A stretch of 64,000 bases of DNA, taken from positions 37,410 to 101,409 of the forward strand of contig PBCP01000072.1 in NCBI GenBank assembly GCA_002717145.1, given 5' to 3'. This document shows positions 19,926-29,686 of the stretch, one piece after another. The DNA is from Planctomycetaceae bacterium (lineage in GTDB: Bacteria; Planctomycetota; Planctomycetia; Pirellulales; Pirellulaceae). The position numbers were made by a program, and so were the translations under genes. The notes beneath the pieces were generated by a model. It searched no databases and had not been told where the DNA came from. It was given only the letters and a program-made list of their open reading frames with translations. Each line of letters begins with the position of its first letter. Position 1 is the stretch's first letter.

Positions 19926-22409
19926 GTGGCTCAATCTAAGTATCCGCTTGCGATTTTCGCTCTTCTAATCTGGGTTGCCTTGCCAGCCATTTCAACCGCG
20001 GCAGACTATCCTCTCAAGCCAGTCCCGTTTAATGAAGTGAAAATGACAAGTAACTTCTGGCGCCCACGCCTAGAGACCCAACGCAAGACGCTAGTGCCTT
20101 TTGCCTTTGAACGCACGCAACCGGGAGTCAAACATCTTGAAGCAGCCCGAGACTATCTCAAGGGAATTAAGCAGGCGGACCATCGTCCCCACCGATTTAT
20201 TGATTCCGACCTGTATAAAGTCATGGAAGGAGCCGCTTATCTCCTCCAACTTGAAGATGATCCTGAATTGGAAGCCACACTTGACGCATTAGCGACTCTT
20301 ATCTCTGAGGCTCAACATAAAAATGGCTATCTCTATCCGTCTCATACAACGGGAGTCGGCAAGGAACGTGACATGATGGGAGACAGTCCCTACACGTTTA
20401 TCGTACATAGCCATGAACTCTATAATGTCGGCCATATGTACGAGGCTGCCATCGCCTATTTTCGAGCCACAGGAAAACGAACTCTACTGGATGTGGCGGA
20501 GAAAAGCGCCCAGCATATCAACCGAGTGATTTTTGAAGGTGACCCGTCCTACAACAAAGGGAAACCTATTCTGCAGGCTCCGGGTCATCAGGAGATGGAA
20601 ATGGCGCTCGTGCGCTTATATCGTGTTACCGGCAAACAGCTTTATCTGGACATGGCCCGTAAATTCCTTGAGATACGAGGCAAAACGTATGTGCCTGATG
20701 GTGAAGGTGTCATGGCGCCGACTTACGCACAGCAACATGCCCCTGTGATTGAACAAAAAAAGGCGGTCGGGCATGCCGTCAGGGCAACCTATCAATATTC
20801 TGCCATGGCAGATGTAGGCACGCTAACAGGAGAGCCTGCATACAGTGAAGCTTTAGGACACATTTGGGGAAATATTACAGATACTCGAATGCACATTACA
20901 GGTGGACTAGGGGCTGTGCATGGAATTGAGGGATTTGGACCAGAGTACGAACTCCCGAACACCGACGCGTTCAATGAAACCTGTGCTGCCGTTGGTAACG
21001 TACTATTCAATTACCGTATGTTTCTGCTCCACAAGGACGCCAAATTCCTCGATGTCGCCGAAGTAGCCTTGCTCAACAATGTTCTGGCCGCCGTCAACCT
21101 GGAAGGCAATCGCTTCTTCTATGTCAATCCATTAGAGGCTGACGGAAAGTACCCTTTTAATCACGGCACCGCCGGGCGAGCTCCCTGGTTTGGCACTGCA
21201 TGCTGTCCTTCAAACATGGCGAGGTTACTGCCGCAGGTGCCTGGCATGACCTATGCCCATGACGATGAAGAGCTGTTTATCACTTTTTTTGCCGAGAGCT
21301 CCACGCAAGTCGAAATGGGAGGGGTCAACGTTACAGTTAAACAAACGACTAACTATCCCAATGACGGTAACGTCGCTGTCACTTTGAATCCATCCGAATC
21401 AACCAGCTTCCGTCTTAAGCTACGTATCCCAACCTGGACTCAGGACCAATTCGTACCTGGCAACCTCTATCGATATATAGATTCAACACCTACTAAAGTG
21501 TCACTAAAGATTAACGGCGAGCCCATCGGGGTTCACATTGCCAAAGGATTTGTCACAATCGAGCGTCAATGGAACAAAGGCGATCTCGTGACGTTGGAAT
21601 TGCCTATGCCCGTCAGAACTACAGTCTGCCATCCGTCCGTAGATGCAAATAATGACCGCGTTTGCTTCACGCGAGGACCATTTGTACTGTGTGCTGAGGG
21701 TTTGGACAACGGAGGCGCAACGCAACGGTTCTATTTTGACCGCCTACCCAACACCAGACGAGCCGGCATTTATTCCACGCAGATAGAACACGGTTCATTC
21801 GTTCAGACTGAGATTACCGGGCGAGCCATTACACGCTCTGGTACTACGACTCGCGCACGAGTACGTTTAACTCCCTATTACGCTTGGAATAACCGTGGGA
21901 CCAGTTCGATGACCGTATGGTTCCCACGCAAGAAGGAGATGACTGTTTTTGACCCTCACATGCTACCCAAAGAGAGTGTCTTTAGTGATTTAACAGCCTC
22001 CCATACCTCTAAACTTGATACCGTCAATGCAATCGGAGACGGCAAAGAGCCTGAATGGTCCAGCGGCAATAAAGTCCCTCGCTGGACAAGTCGAGGGCAG
22101 AACGGAAAGGACCAATGGGTCGAAGCCCGATTCCCAGCGTCGAAGGACATACGCAGCATTGGTGTATTTTGGATGCAGGATCTGTTTGACGTTAAGTTTC
22201 CTAAGCAGTGGTCCCTTGAAGTCGAGCAAAATGGGAAGTGGCACCCTTTCAACCTATATACAACGGATCGTTACGACACCCGGGCCAACCAATTCAATGT
22301 GGTTCACCCAGCCGCGCCGCTTCGTTGCGATGCTATTCGAATCAAGATGACACCACAGGAACAAGCGGCCGTCGGCATCCTTGAAGTGCAGGTCACCTTC
22401 GAAGAGTAA
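19926..22409 (+). CDS. GH127 beta-L-arabinofuranosidase with C-terminal beta-sandwich
   Basis: 827 residues, GTG start, signal peptide about 1-25. The (alpha/alpha)6 barrel of the GH127 (former DUF1680) family is recognised by FWRPRLETQRKT near the start. The zinc and nucleophile residues of this family are present: Glu351 and Cys353 in NETCAAVG, and Cys426-Cys427 in GTACCPSN, one of which is the expected cysteine nucleophile. The last 130 residues (about 695-827) look like a discoidin-type carbohydrate-binding beta-sandwich. It should release L-arabinofuranose from glycans or glycoproteins. Four sulfatase genes follow with gaps of 5-24 bases, so the substrate is probably a sulfated arabinose-containing polymer. 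Confidence 0.92.
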   Translation: MAQSKYPLAIFALLIWVALPAISTAADYPLKPVPFNEVKMTSNFWRPRLETQRKTLVPFAFERTQPGVKHLEAARDYLKGIKQADHRPHRFIDSDLYKVMEGAAYLLQLEDDPELEATLDALATLISEAQHKNGYLYPSHTTGVGKERDMMGDSPYTFIVHSHELYNVGHMYEAAIAYFRATGKRTLLDVAEKSAQHINRVIFEGDPSYNKGKPILQAPGHQEMEMALVRLYRVTGKQLYLDMARKFLEIRGKTYVPDGEGVMAPTYAQQHAPVIEQKKAVGHAVRATYQYSAMADVGTLTGEPAYSEALGHIWGNITDTRMHITGGLGAVHGIEGFGPEYELPNTDAFNETCAAVGNVLFNYRMFLLHKDAKFLDVAEVALLNNVLAAVNLEGNRFFYVNPLEADGKYPFNHGTAGRAPWFGTACCPSNMARLLPQVPGMTYAHDDEELFITFFAESSTQVEMGGVNVTVKQTTNYPNDGNVAVTLNPSESTSFRLKLRIPTWTQDQFVPGNLYRYIDSTPTKVSLKINGEPIGVHIAKGFVTIERQWNKGDLVTLELPMPVRTTVCHPSVDANNDRVCFTRGPFVLCAEGLDNGGATQRFYFDRLPNTRRAGIYSTQIEHGSFVQTEITGRAITRSGTTTRARVRLTPYYAWNNRGTSSMTVWFPRKKEMTVFDPHMLPKESVFSDLTASHTSKLDTVNAIGDGKEPEWSSGNKVPRWTSRGQNGKDQWVEARFPASKDIRSIGVFWMQDLFDVKFPKQWSLEVEQNGKWHPFNLYTTDRYDTRANQFNVVHPAAPLRCDAIRIKMTPQEQAAVGILEVQVTFEE

Positions 22410-22433
22410 CATACTGCCAGGTCGCATACTTTC

Positions 22434-23903
22434 ATGAACAGAACATTTCTTTTCGTTGCTCTATTGCTCCACGTTCCAGGACCCTGTCATGCGACTGGCG
22501 GTACCGAGGCGGAGCAGCCCAATTTCCTTTTCATCTGTGTAGACGACCTTCGTCCGGCCCTGGGTTGCTATGGTGACCCAATCGCCATCACGCCGCACAT
22601 CGACAAGTTAGCTAAAACAGGTCGAATCTTCAATCACGCATACGCTCAACAAGCGGTTTGCGGACCATCACGGACGTCGGTCCTAACCGGCATGTACCCC
22701 GATCAAACTCAAGTGTGGCACAATCGGCACTCGTTTCGCGAGCATCGTCCTGATACCACAACCATTCCTCAATTTCTGTCGAATCACGGATATCAAACAG
22801 CTGCCCTGGGAAAAATCTTCAGTGGTAATGAGCGTGAGCTGGATCCCGCATCCTGGAATGATGGTGAGGTCCTACGGGAACCACACTGGAAAACCTACTT
22901 ACATCAGGACAATCAAGGCTCTGGCAAACAGTCGGCTTACGAAATACTGGACGTCCCTGACTCTTCGTATTCAGACGGCAAACTGACCGATTCTGCAATC
23001 AGAAAGCTCAAAGCGTTCCGATCGAGTGACCGCCCATTTTTTCTTGCTGTTGGCTTTTTCAAGCCCCACTTACCGTTTAACGCGCCAAAACAATATTGGG
23101 ACTTGTATCAACGGAGTGATTTTGAGGGACTTTCAATTGTCGAAACAAACGGAACCATACCCACAATAGCCTTTCATACACATCGGGAACTTGGAGGATA
23201 CAGAGGTATCCCGGAGGACGAAATACTGGCAGACGATTTAACGACAACCTTAAGGCGTGGATATTATGCATGTGTGAGTTATATCGATGCTCAAATAGGC
23301 AAGCTCCTGAGCACCTTAAAAGAGTCAGGTCTCGATAGAAATACGATCGTCGTACTTTGGGGAGACCACGGGTTTGCCCTTGGTGAGGGAGAGAGATGGT
23401 GTAAAGGCACAAATTTTGAATTGGATACCCGTGTTCCGTTAATTATAAGCGTGCCCGACATGGCTAAACCTGGACAACATACTAATTCGCTAATTGAACT
23501 AGTCGACCTCTATCCAACAATAGCGAAGCTAGCAAATATCTCACCTCCTGATGGTTTGGCTGGGATACCATTAGACGGTATTCTCCAAAATCCGACCGCA
23601 CAAATCCATCGATATGTCATCAGTCAATTCAGCCGGCCCTGGAATGCTCGCAAGCCAGAGAGCATGGGGTATTCACTAAGGACGACGTCACATCGTTATA
23701 CCAGATGGATCGACCTTACAAACGGTACAGTCATAGCAGAAGAATTGTACGACTATGACAATCCTGAGAGTACTCGGGATGACCAACCCTATCAGATTGA
23801 ATACAACAATTTAGTCGGGGATCGAAAACACCTCCGAACCAAGAAGGCTTTGTCGCGTCAACTATCGCATGAACTAAAGTTGCAATCATCTCTTCCCAAT
23901 TAA
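22434..23903 (+). CDS. Sulfatase, iduronate-2-sulfatase-like
   Basis: 489 residues with a signal peptide (about 1-21). The type I sulfatase core has CVDDLRP (metal Asp pair), the formylglycine motif C-G-P-S-R with Cys76, and LWGDHGFALGEG. The arrangement VDDLRPALGCYG...TPHIDKLA is typical of iduronate-2-sulfatase-like (S1_7-type) enzymes. It should cleave a sulfate ester from a sugar outside the cytoplasm. It is the first of four sulfatases after the GH127 gene, 24 bases downstream of it. The sequence alone does not show which hydroxyl or sugar is attacked. Confidence 0.92.
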   Translation: MNRTFLFVALLLHVPGPCHATGGTEAEQPNFLFICVDDLRPALGCYGDPIAITPHIDKLAKTGRIFNHAYAQQAVCGPSRTSVLTGMYPDQTQVWHNRHSFREHRPDTTTIPQFLSNHGYQTAALGKIFSGNERELDPASWNDGEVLREPHWKTYLHQDNQGSGKQSAYEILDVPDSSYSDGKLTDSAIRKLKAFRSSDRPFFLAVGFFKPHLPFNAPKQYWDLYQRSDFEGLSIVETNGTIPTIAFHTHRELGGYRGIPEDEILADDLTTTLRRGYYACVSYIDAQIGKLLSTLKESGLDRNTIVVLWGDHGFALGEGERWCKGTNFELDTRVPLIISVPDMAKPGQHTNSLIELVDLYPTIAKLANISPPDGLAGIPLDGILQNPTAQIHRYVISQFSRPWNARKPESMGYSLRTTSHRYTRWIDLTNGTVIAEELYDYDNPESTRDDQPYQIEYNNLVGDRKHLRTKKALSRQLSHELKLQSSLPN

Positions 23904-23922
23904 CCCCTTTCATCGACGTTAC

Positions 23923-25464
23923 ATGACGAAATTTAATTATTTACGCTGCTCGCTTCTGACCGTTTTGACGCTGACGTGCCTTCACGACTCGTCAGACGCC
24001 TCTTCGCCCAACGTACTGCTAATCGTCTCCGAGGATAACGGGCAGGAAATAGGTTGTTATGGTGATCCATTTGCTCAAACCCCAAACATCGATCGCCTCG
24101 CAAGTGACGGCGTCTGCTTCCTAAACGCCTACGTGCCTCAATCGGGTTGCAGTCAATCACGCGCCAGTTACCTGACGGGGCTTTACCCCCATCAACACGG
24201 ACAGTTCGGGCTCGCCACCTGGGGATTCCGACTATACGACGAACACACACCCAATCTCCCTCGAATCCTGAAGGATGTCGGATACCGTACCGGTATCATT
24301 GGCAAACTTCACGTCAATCCAGCCCACGCATTTCCATTTGATTTCCAGGAAATTACAAGTGCTAACTTCCAAAGAAACAATCTCCCGGATTACGCACTTC
24401 ATGCAAAGACATTTATCAACGCAGATGACAAGCCGTTCTTTCTGAGTATCAACTACCCGGACGCTCACGACCCCTGGATCCGACAGATCAATGGGATCCC
24501 AAAGCATCCTCTGGATGCCGACGACATTGTGCCTATGCCTTATATGGGTGTCGACTCACCGGCACTTCGCGAGCTTGTTGCGGATTATTACAACTGCATT
24601 AGCCGACTGGATACGCTCATAGGTGAACTCTTAGAAGTCCTTGAGGAGTCGGGCAAGGCAGAAAACACGATAGTGATTTACCTTGGGGACCATGGCGCTG
24701 ACATGCTTCGTGGAAAACGAACCTGTTATGAAGGGGGGCTTAGGATTCCCATGATGATACGTTGGCCGGGGAACATCGAACCATCGCGAAGTATGGAATT
24801 TGTTTCCACGATCGACCTCATGCCTACAATCCTGGAAGCAATCAATCATGAGATTGTAGACAACCTACCTGGCAAGCCGCTACAACCTCTTTTCGATGGC
24901 AAATCGAATATGAGCTCTTCCTTCCGTGACTATTTTTTCGCGGAATACCATACACATGCAGCCGCGCCCAACTACTTTCCTCAACGTTCCGTTCGCAACG
25001 AAGACTACAAATTGATCCTGAGTTTACTGCCTAACACCGAACATCCCGATTACCTCGATACAATACGCAAATTGCACGGAGATCATGAAGGACGCAATTC
25101 CGATCATGTTTTGAACATTCCAGAGCTATTGGCATCCTCGCCTCCGATTGTCCGCCATGCCTATGAGCTAATGCGACGGCCACCCGAAGTTCAACTTTAC
25201 GACCTCCGTAAAGACCCCTACGAATTCAATAATCTTTCGGAATCATTGGATCACCAAAACATCAAGGCTGAATTGCTCGCCCATCTACATCAATGGCGAG
25301 TCGCTACTTCGGATCCCCTATTGAAACCTTCAATCCTTCGTCAGCTAACCAAAGAGGTTCAGTCTATACGGAGTAAATCCCTTGCCCGGAAACATACCTG
25401 GCAGTATCCCAGATATTTCTTCGAGTCAGAAGCAACGCCTCCAGCAGTCCCTCAAGACAAATAG
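23923..25464 (+). CDS. Sulfatase, heparan N-sulfatase (SGSH)-like, motif CSQSR
   Basis: 513 residues with a signal peptide (about 1-26). VSEDNGQEIGCYG and TPNIDRLASDG resemble the sulfamidase branch, where the metal pair is E-D instead of D-D. The formylglycine motif reads C-S-Q-S-R at Cys76: Gln replaces the usual Pro or Ala at position 3. YLGDHGADMLRGKRTCYEGGLRIP completes the core. It probably acts on O- or N-sulfate groups of a glycan. It lies 19 bases after the preceding sulfatase. If the Gln variant is still converted to formylglycine, the enzyme is active; otherwise it is a binding protein. Confidence 0.9.
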   Translation: MTKFNYLRCSLLTVLTLTCLHDSSDASSPNVLLIVSEDNGQEIGCYGDPFAQTPNIDRLASDGVCFLNAYVPQSGCSQSRASYLTGLYPHQHGQFGLATWGFRLYDEHTPNLPRILKDVGYRTGIIGKLHVNPAHAFPFDFQEITSANFQRNNLPDYALHAKTFINADDKPFFLSINYPDAHDPWIRQINGIPKHPLDADDIVPMPYMGVDSPALRELVADYYNCISRLDTLIGELLEVLEESGKAENTIVIYLGDHGADMLRGKRTCYEGGLRIPMMIRWPGNIEPSRSMEFVSTIDLMPTILEAINHEIVDNLPGKPLQPLFDGKSNMSSSFRDYFFAEYHTHAAAPNYFPQRSVRNEDYKLILSLLPNTEHPDYLDTIRKLHGDHEGRNSDHVLNIPELLASSPPIVRHAYELMRRPPEVQLYDLRKDPYEFNNLSESLDHQNIKAELLAHLHQWRVATSDPLLKPSILRQLTKEVQSIRSKSLARKHTWQYPRYFFESEATPPAVPQDK

Positions 25465-25484
25465 GCAATAGGAAACATGTCGCC

Positions 25485-26954
25485 ATGAATACCTTGCGTT
25501 CCATCATGATACCTTTGTTGCTCGTCTGTCATGTTGAGGCTCAGGATCACGATCCACCTAATGTGCTCATGATTGTAGTAGATGACATGAATGACTGGAT
25601 AGGCTGTCTGGGCGGTCATCCAGATGCACACACTCCGAACATTGACCGCCTGGCCAAGCGAGGTGTTCTATTCACCAATGCGCATTGCGCGGCACCCGTG
25701 TGTAATCCTTCCCGCGTCGCAACTTTGACGGGTTTACGTCCTAGCACGACCGGAATCTACGACAATAGCGTTAAATGGCATGAAAAGCTCACAAACGCCA
25801 ACTCCATTCCTCAGCATTTCAAACAAAATGGTTATCAGGTCCTAGGCGGAGGCAAGGTATATCACCATATGCCCGGGTTTAATCGCTCCTCAGACTGGGA
25901 TACCTATTTTCACCAACGATTTGACGGACACTTTCAGACACAGTTACATAAAAATCTCATAAAGCCGTCGGAATTCCAGTATCCATCCGGTTTTCCTCTT
26001 AATCAAATTGACGCTGTCCGCAATCTGGGACGGCCACCTCGTAATGCTCGCGAATTTGATTGGGGGCCACTCGACAAATCTATAGAGGAAACAGGGGACG
26101 GGCAAATGGTGGCATGGGCCACGGAGCAATTGCAGGCCACGCAGTCAGCTCCATTTCTATTGATTGCCGGTATTTATCGGCCTCACCTTCCTTTCTACGC
26201 TCCTAAGGAATTCTTTGAACTGTTCCCGAAAGAATCGCTGAGTACCCCAGAGTTGCCTAGCGATGACAACTTAGATCTACCGCCAGCAGGCCAGGCCATG
26301 GCGAGTCAACGACGAGAGGATTTATTGCTATTAAAAAGCGAAGGTAAATATAGAGAGTTCCTTCAAGCCTATATCTCCAGTATCACGTTCGCCGATGCTT
26401 TGATTGGGAAATTACTAGATGCCTTAGAAGCAGGGCCGTCAGCGAACAATACTATAGTCATCCTATGGTCGGACCATGGTTGGCATTTTGGTGAAAAGGA
26501 ACATCTCCACAAAATGACTCTTTGGGAACGTGCGACTCGAGTCCCGTTCATCGTTTCTCTACCGAAAACTCAAAGACGCGTTGCAACCTGTAGTGCGCCG
26601 GTAGGACTCATTGACCTGTTCCCGACCCTCAATAGCCTGTGCGGTTTGCCAACGCTCCCTGAACTGGACGGCCGTGATCTGACTCCCCTGGTCAATGATC
26701 CCACAGTCCAATGGAGGCACCCGGCCGTCACGACGCACGGCTTCAATAACCATGCAGTGCGTTCACGCGACTGGCGTTATATTCGTTATGCAAATGGCGA
26801 CGAGGAACTCTATGACCACCGTGACGATCCAAATGAATGGTCCAATTTGGCCCCTAATCCCGATTTCCAAGAAAGAATAAACGAATTACGCTCTTTCCTT
26901 CCAGAACGGAACACACCGTCCCAGTCAAAAACACGAAAACCAAAATCCACATAG
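25485..26954 (+). CDS. Sulfatase, iduronate-2-sulfatase-like
   Basis: 489 residues with a signal peptide (about 1-19). VVDDMNDWIGCLGGHPDAHTPNIDRLA and the formylglycine motif C-N-P-S-R (Cys73) mark a type I sulfatase of the iduronate-2-sulfatase-like group; LWSDHGWHFGEKEHLHKMTLWE is strongly typical. The closest relative inside the window is the sulfatase at 61689-63098, which shares MNDW/LNDW, GGHPxAxTP and the same C-terminal layout. All catalytic positions look intact. AGGAAA lies upstream of the ATG. It is third in the four-sulfatase run, 20 bases after its neighbour. Confidence 0.92.
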   Translation: MNTLRSIMIPLLLVCHVEAQDHDPPNVLMIVVDDMNDWIGCLGGHPDAHTPNIDRLAKRGVLFTNAHCAAPVCNPSRVATLTGLRPSTTGIYDNSVKWHEKLTNANSIPQHFKQNGYQVLGGGKVYHHMPGFNRSSDWDTYFHQRFDGHFQTQLHKNLIKPSEFQYPSGFPLNQIDAVRNLGRPPRNAREFDWGPLDKSIEETGDGQMVAWATEQLQATQSAPFLLIAGIYRPHLPFYAPKEFFELFPKESLSTPELPSDDNLDLPPAGQAMASQRREDLLLLKSEGKYREFLQAYISSITFADALIGKLLDALEAGPSANNTIVILWSDHGWHFGEKEHLHKMTLWERATRVPFIVSLPKTQRRVATCSAPVGLIDLFPTLNSLCGLPTLPELDGRDLTPLVNDPTVQWRHPAVTTHGFNNHAVRSRDWRYIRYANGDEELYDHRDDPNEWSNLAPNPDFQERINELRSFLPERNTPSQSKTRKPKST

Positions 26955-26959
26955 CACAC

Positions 26960-28393
26960 ATGATCTCCACAAAAAACAAAACAGTCTGCCTCCTGATCTT
27001 AAGTCTCTGCGCCTGGCAAGTCGTTTCACCGCAAAGGTCATTAGCTCAAACCAAACACAATATCGTTCTCTTTCTCATCGACGATCTTGGTTGGAAAGAC
27101 CTCGGCTGCCAGGGTAGCACCTATTACCAAACCCCAAACATAGACGCGCTTGCCAGTCAGGGTGTCCGGTTCACTGATGCGTACGCTGCCTGTGCCGTTT
27201 GTACCCCAACGCGTGCCGCGATCATGACCGGGAAATATCCCGCCAGGACATTGATGACCGAATGGCTGCCATCGGGCAGGTGGAATCCCAGCGCCCGCCT
27301 TAAAGAAGGTCGGTTTCTGCGTGACTTACCTCGCGAAGAGTACACGATCGCAGAAGCGTTACGTGATGCAGGATACCGCACTGGCCATTTCGGAAAATGG
27401 CATTTGGGGACAGAAACCTTCGGCATGCCTGAACATCATGGGTTTGAGATCAATGTTGGGGGAAACCCTCACGGTAATCCGGGCAACTACTTCTTTCCCT
27501 ATGACGGAAGCTGGAAAATCCCTACCACAAACCGACGAGCCACCTGGAACGTGCTCGACGATGGCCAGGCAGGTGAATATCTTACGGACCGACTAACCGA
27601 AGAAGCTGTGCAGTTTATTCATCAGAGCAAACAGGATGATCAGCCGTTTTTCCTGTATTTCCCGCACTATGGAGTTCATACGCCGATTCAGGCAAAGAAA
27701 GAAGTTACTGCTCGTTACGAAATGGTGCCGAAGGAGAAACGGCAGGGGATGCCCGCTTATGCAGCCATGGTCGAGAGTATCGATGACAGCGTAGGGAAGA
27801 TTATGGACACTTTAAGGGAGCTCGACCTTTCACAGGATACCGTTGTCATTTTCACCAGCGATAATGGTGGCTTTTGGAAAGCGACTTCCAACGCGCCACT
27901 GCGGGCCAACAAAGGTGCTTACTACGAAGGTGGGATTCGCGTTCCATTAATCATCAAATGGCCAGGAGTCACTAAGGCTGGCGTCATCGAAAGGACGCCT
28001 TCTACAAGTTCCGACTTATATCCAACTTGTTTAACGGCCGCCGGACTTCCTTTACTACCAAACCAGCATCAGGATGGCGTCGACCTTACGCCCCTTTTAA
28101 GCGGAGATGGACGTATTGGAGAACGCGCTCTGTTCTGGCATTACCCACACTACAATGGCCATCCTTCGAGCGTACCGTCGAGCGTGATTCGTAAAGGTGC
28201 CTGGAAACTGATCCAATCATACGACCCTGCTGGACTTGAGCTCTACAATCTTGAAAAAGACCTTTCAGAGATGAACAACCTAGTGAAGCAGGAAACGGAA
28301 TTGACTAACTCGCTACTGAAGGAATTAGAAGCCTGGAAACTGTCCGTGCGTGCGGAGCAAATGCTACCCAACCCAGACTTTAAGGACCAGTAA
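26960..28393 (+). CDS. Sulfatase, arylsulfatase A-like
   Basis: 477 residues with a signal peptide (about 1-29). LIDDLGWKDLGCQGSTYYQTPNIDALASQG, the formylglycine motif C-T-P-T-R (Cys81) and FGKWHLG are typical of the arylsulfatase A-like group. TSDNGGFWKATSNAPLRANKGAYYEGGIRVP is a complete C-terminal part of the catalytic core. The start lies 5 bases after the preceding stop without a clear Shine-Dalgarno site, so it may depend on translational coupling. It ends the GH127/sulfatase run and is convergent with the DUF1552 gene 30 bases away; I saw no clear terminator hairpin between them. Confidence 0.92.
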   Translation: MISTKNKTVCLLILSLCAWQVVSPQRSLAQTKHNIVLFLIDDLGWKDLGCQGSTYYQTPNIDALASQGVRFTDAYAACAVCTPTRAAIMTGKYPARTLMTEWLPSGRWNPSARLKEGRFLRDLPREEYTIAEALRDAGYRTGHFGKWHLGTETFGMPEHHGFEINVGGNPHGNPGNYFFPYDGSWKIPTTNRRATWNVLDDGQAGEYLTDRLTEEAVQFIHQSKQDDQPFFLYFPHYGVHTPIQAKKEVTARYEMVPKEKRQGMPAYAAMVESIDDSVGKIMDTLRELDLSQDTVVIFTSDNGGFWKATSNAPLRANKGAYYEGGIRVPLIIKWPGVTKAGVIERTPSTSSDLYPTCLTAAGLPLLPNQHQDGVDLTPLLSGDGRIGERALFWHYPHYNGHPSSVPSSVIRKGAWKLIQSYDPAGLELYNLEKDLSEMNNLVKQETELTNSLLKELEAWKLSVRAEQMLPNPDFKDQ

Positions 28394-28423
28394 GAGAGTC
28401 AGGGCAGCCCCCAACCGCCCCAA

Positions 28424-29686
28424 TCACCATTCAAGAATACCATCGCTCGTTCCAAACGAAGCTGTTTCCACTCCCATTCTCTGGAGCAAATTCACGTAGA
28501 GATTGCATAAAGGCGTATTATCGTCGTGCGTCCCAGCTTTGATATAGTGGCCATGGTCGTAACCTCCGCCGGCAATAAAGATAGGTAGGTTACGTGGGTC
28601 ATGAGCATTGGCATTGCCAAGATTACTGCCAAACAATACCGCGGTGTTATCTAACAGGCGTTCACCGACTTCCTGCGCCTGCCCCATTGATGTCAGAAAT
28701 TGATTAAAGGTCTGCAGAATCTCCTTCTCAATCAGTTTTAACTGGCGAATCTTATTGGGGTCCTGACCATGGTGCGACAGATTATGGTGTTCCGCCGTCA
28801 CGCCATTAATCTGCGGTACAACGTTGTGATCCTGAATGAACAAACTAATCACGCGTGACGAATCCGACTGCAGAATAAGGGGGATCATCTTAAACCAGCT
28901 CCTGATGCGACCCACCAAGTCTGCCTTATCTTCCACATCACGAATCGTCGGCTGTTCCACCTTGGGTTTGGGACGATCGAGCCAGCCCTCTGAATCGTGC
29001 AAATCCAATTCGGCTTGTCGAATCGCTGAAAAATACTCTTCCAATTGGCGGCTATCGTCGTTGCTCGTCCTTCGTTTCAGGTCTTTGGTTTGCTCTCCAA
29101 CCAAATCCAGAATACTTAGGCCTTCAGCCAATCGTCGGCGTTGACGGCGGATTTCCTGAGGACTGCCCTGCAAAAACATCTTCGCAAACAACTGTGAAGG
29201 TTTGTGTTCGGCGGGAATCATGACACCATTGGAATTGTAAGCCTGGCTCTCACTGCCGATTGTATTCAGTGCCACAGACGAAAAGCGCGTTTGATTACCG
29301 ATGTGCTCAGCGGCGACCTGGTCGACGGAAATCGAGTTTCTAAATCCCCCGAGTCCGGGGTTACGCGCCGAGGACAGAAAGGTCATCTCTGTATCATGAG
29401 GTTCTTTCCCTGTCTGTTCCGGATGCGACAGACCAGAAATCAAACTAAAGGCTCCACGGTTACCCTGTAACAGCTCGAGGTATTCGGTAGCTTCGTAATC
29501 CCTGCCGGTCGTCTTTGGAAACAGGGAAGGGGAGTAAAACCCGAGTGTACTACAGATCAGCACCATTCGTTTTGGGGTACCGGATTCCTCCGCATTTGAG
29601 GCACGGCTCATTGCCTCCAAAAAAGGTAGAGAAACGGCCACTCCCGAAGCCTTCAACACTTCTCGTCTTGAAACTCGCGTATACAT
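28424..29686 (-). CDS. DUF1552 protein with intact HxxSHH motif
   Basis: 420 residues. SRREVLKASGVAVSLPFLEA near the N-terminus is a Tat-type signal. The family signature H-N-L-S-H-H is present at 301-306. DUF1552 proteins are common in Planctomycetota and nearly always lie next to DUF1592-type cytochrome proteins; the function is unknown. The ATG overlaps the stop of the DUF1592 gene by one base (TAATG), so it is the last gene of a coupled operon. A second, more divergent DUF1552 protein (39271-40590) opens the same cluster. Confident family call, no reaction. Confidence 0.92.
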   Translation of the reverse strand: MYTRVSRREVLKASGVAVSLPFLEAMSRASNAEESGTPKRMVLICSTLGFYSPSLFPKTTGRDYEATEYLELLQGNRGAFSLISGLSHPEQTGKEPHDTEMTFLSSARNPGLGGFRNSISVDQVAAEHIGNQTRFSSVALNTIGSESQAYNSNGVMIPAEHKPSQLFAKMFLQGSPQEIRRQRRRLAEGLSILDLVGEQTKDLKRRTSNDDSRQLEEYFSAIRQAELDLHDSEGWLDRPKPKVEQPTIRDVEDKADLVGRIRSWFKMIPLILQSDSSRVISLFIQDHNVVPQINGVTAEHHNLSHHGQDPNKIRQLKLIEKEILQTFNQFLTSMGQAQEVGERLLDNTAVLFGSNLGNANAHDPRNLPIFIAGGGYDHGHYIKAGTHDDNTPLCNLYVNLLQRMGVETASFGTSDGILEW

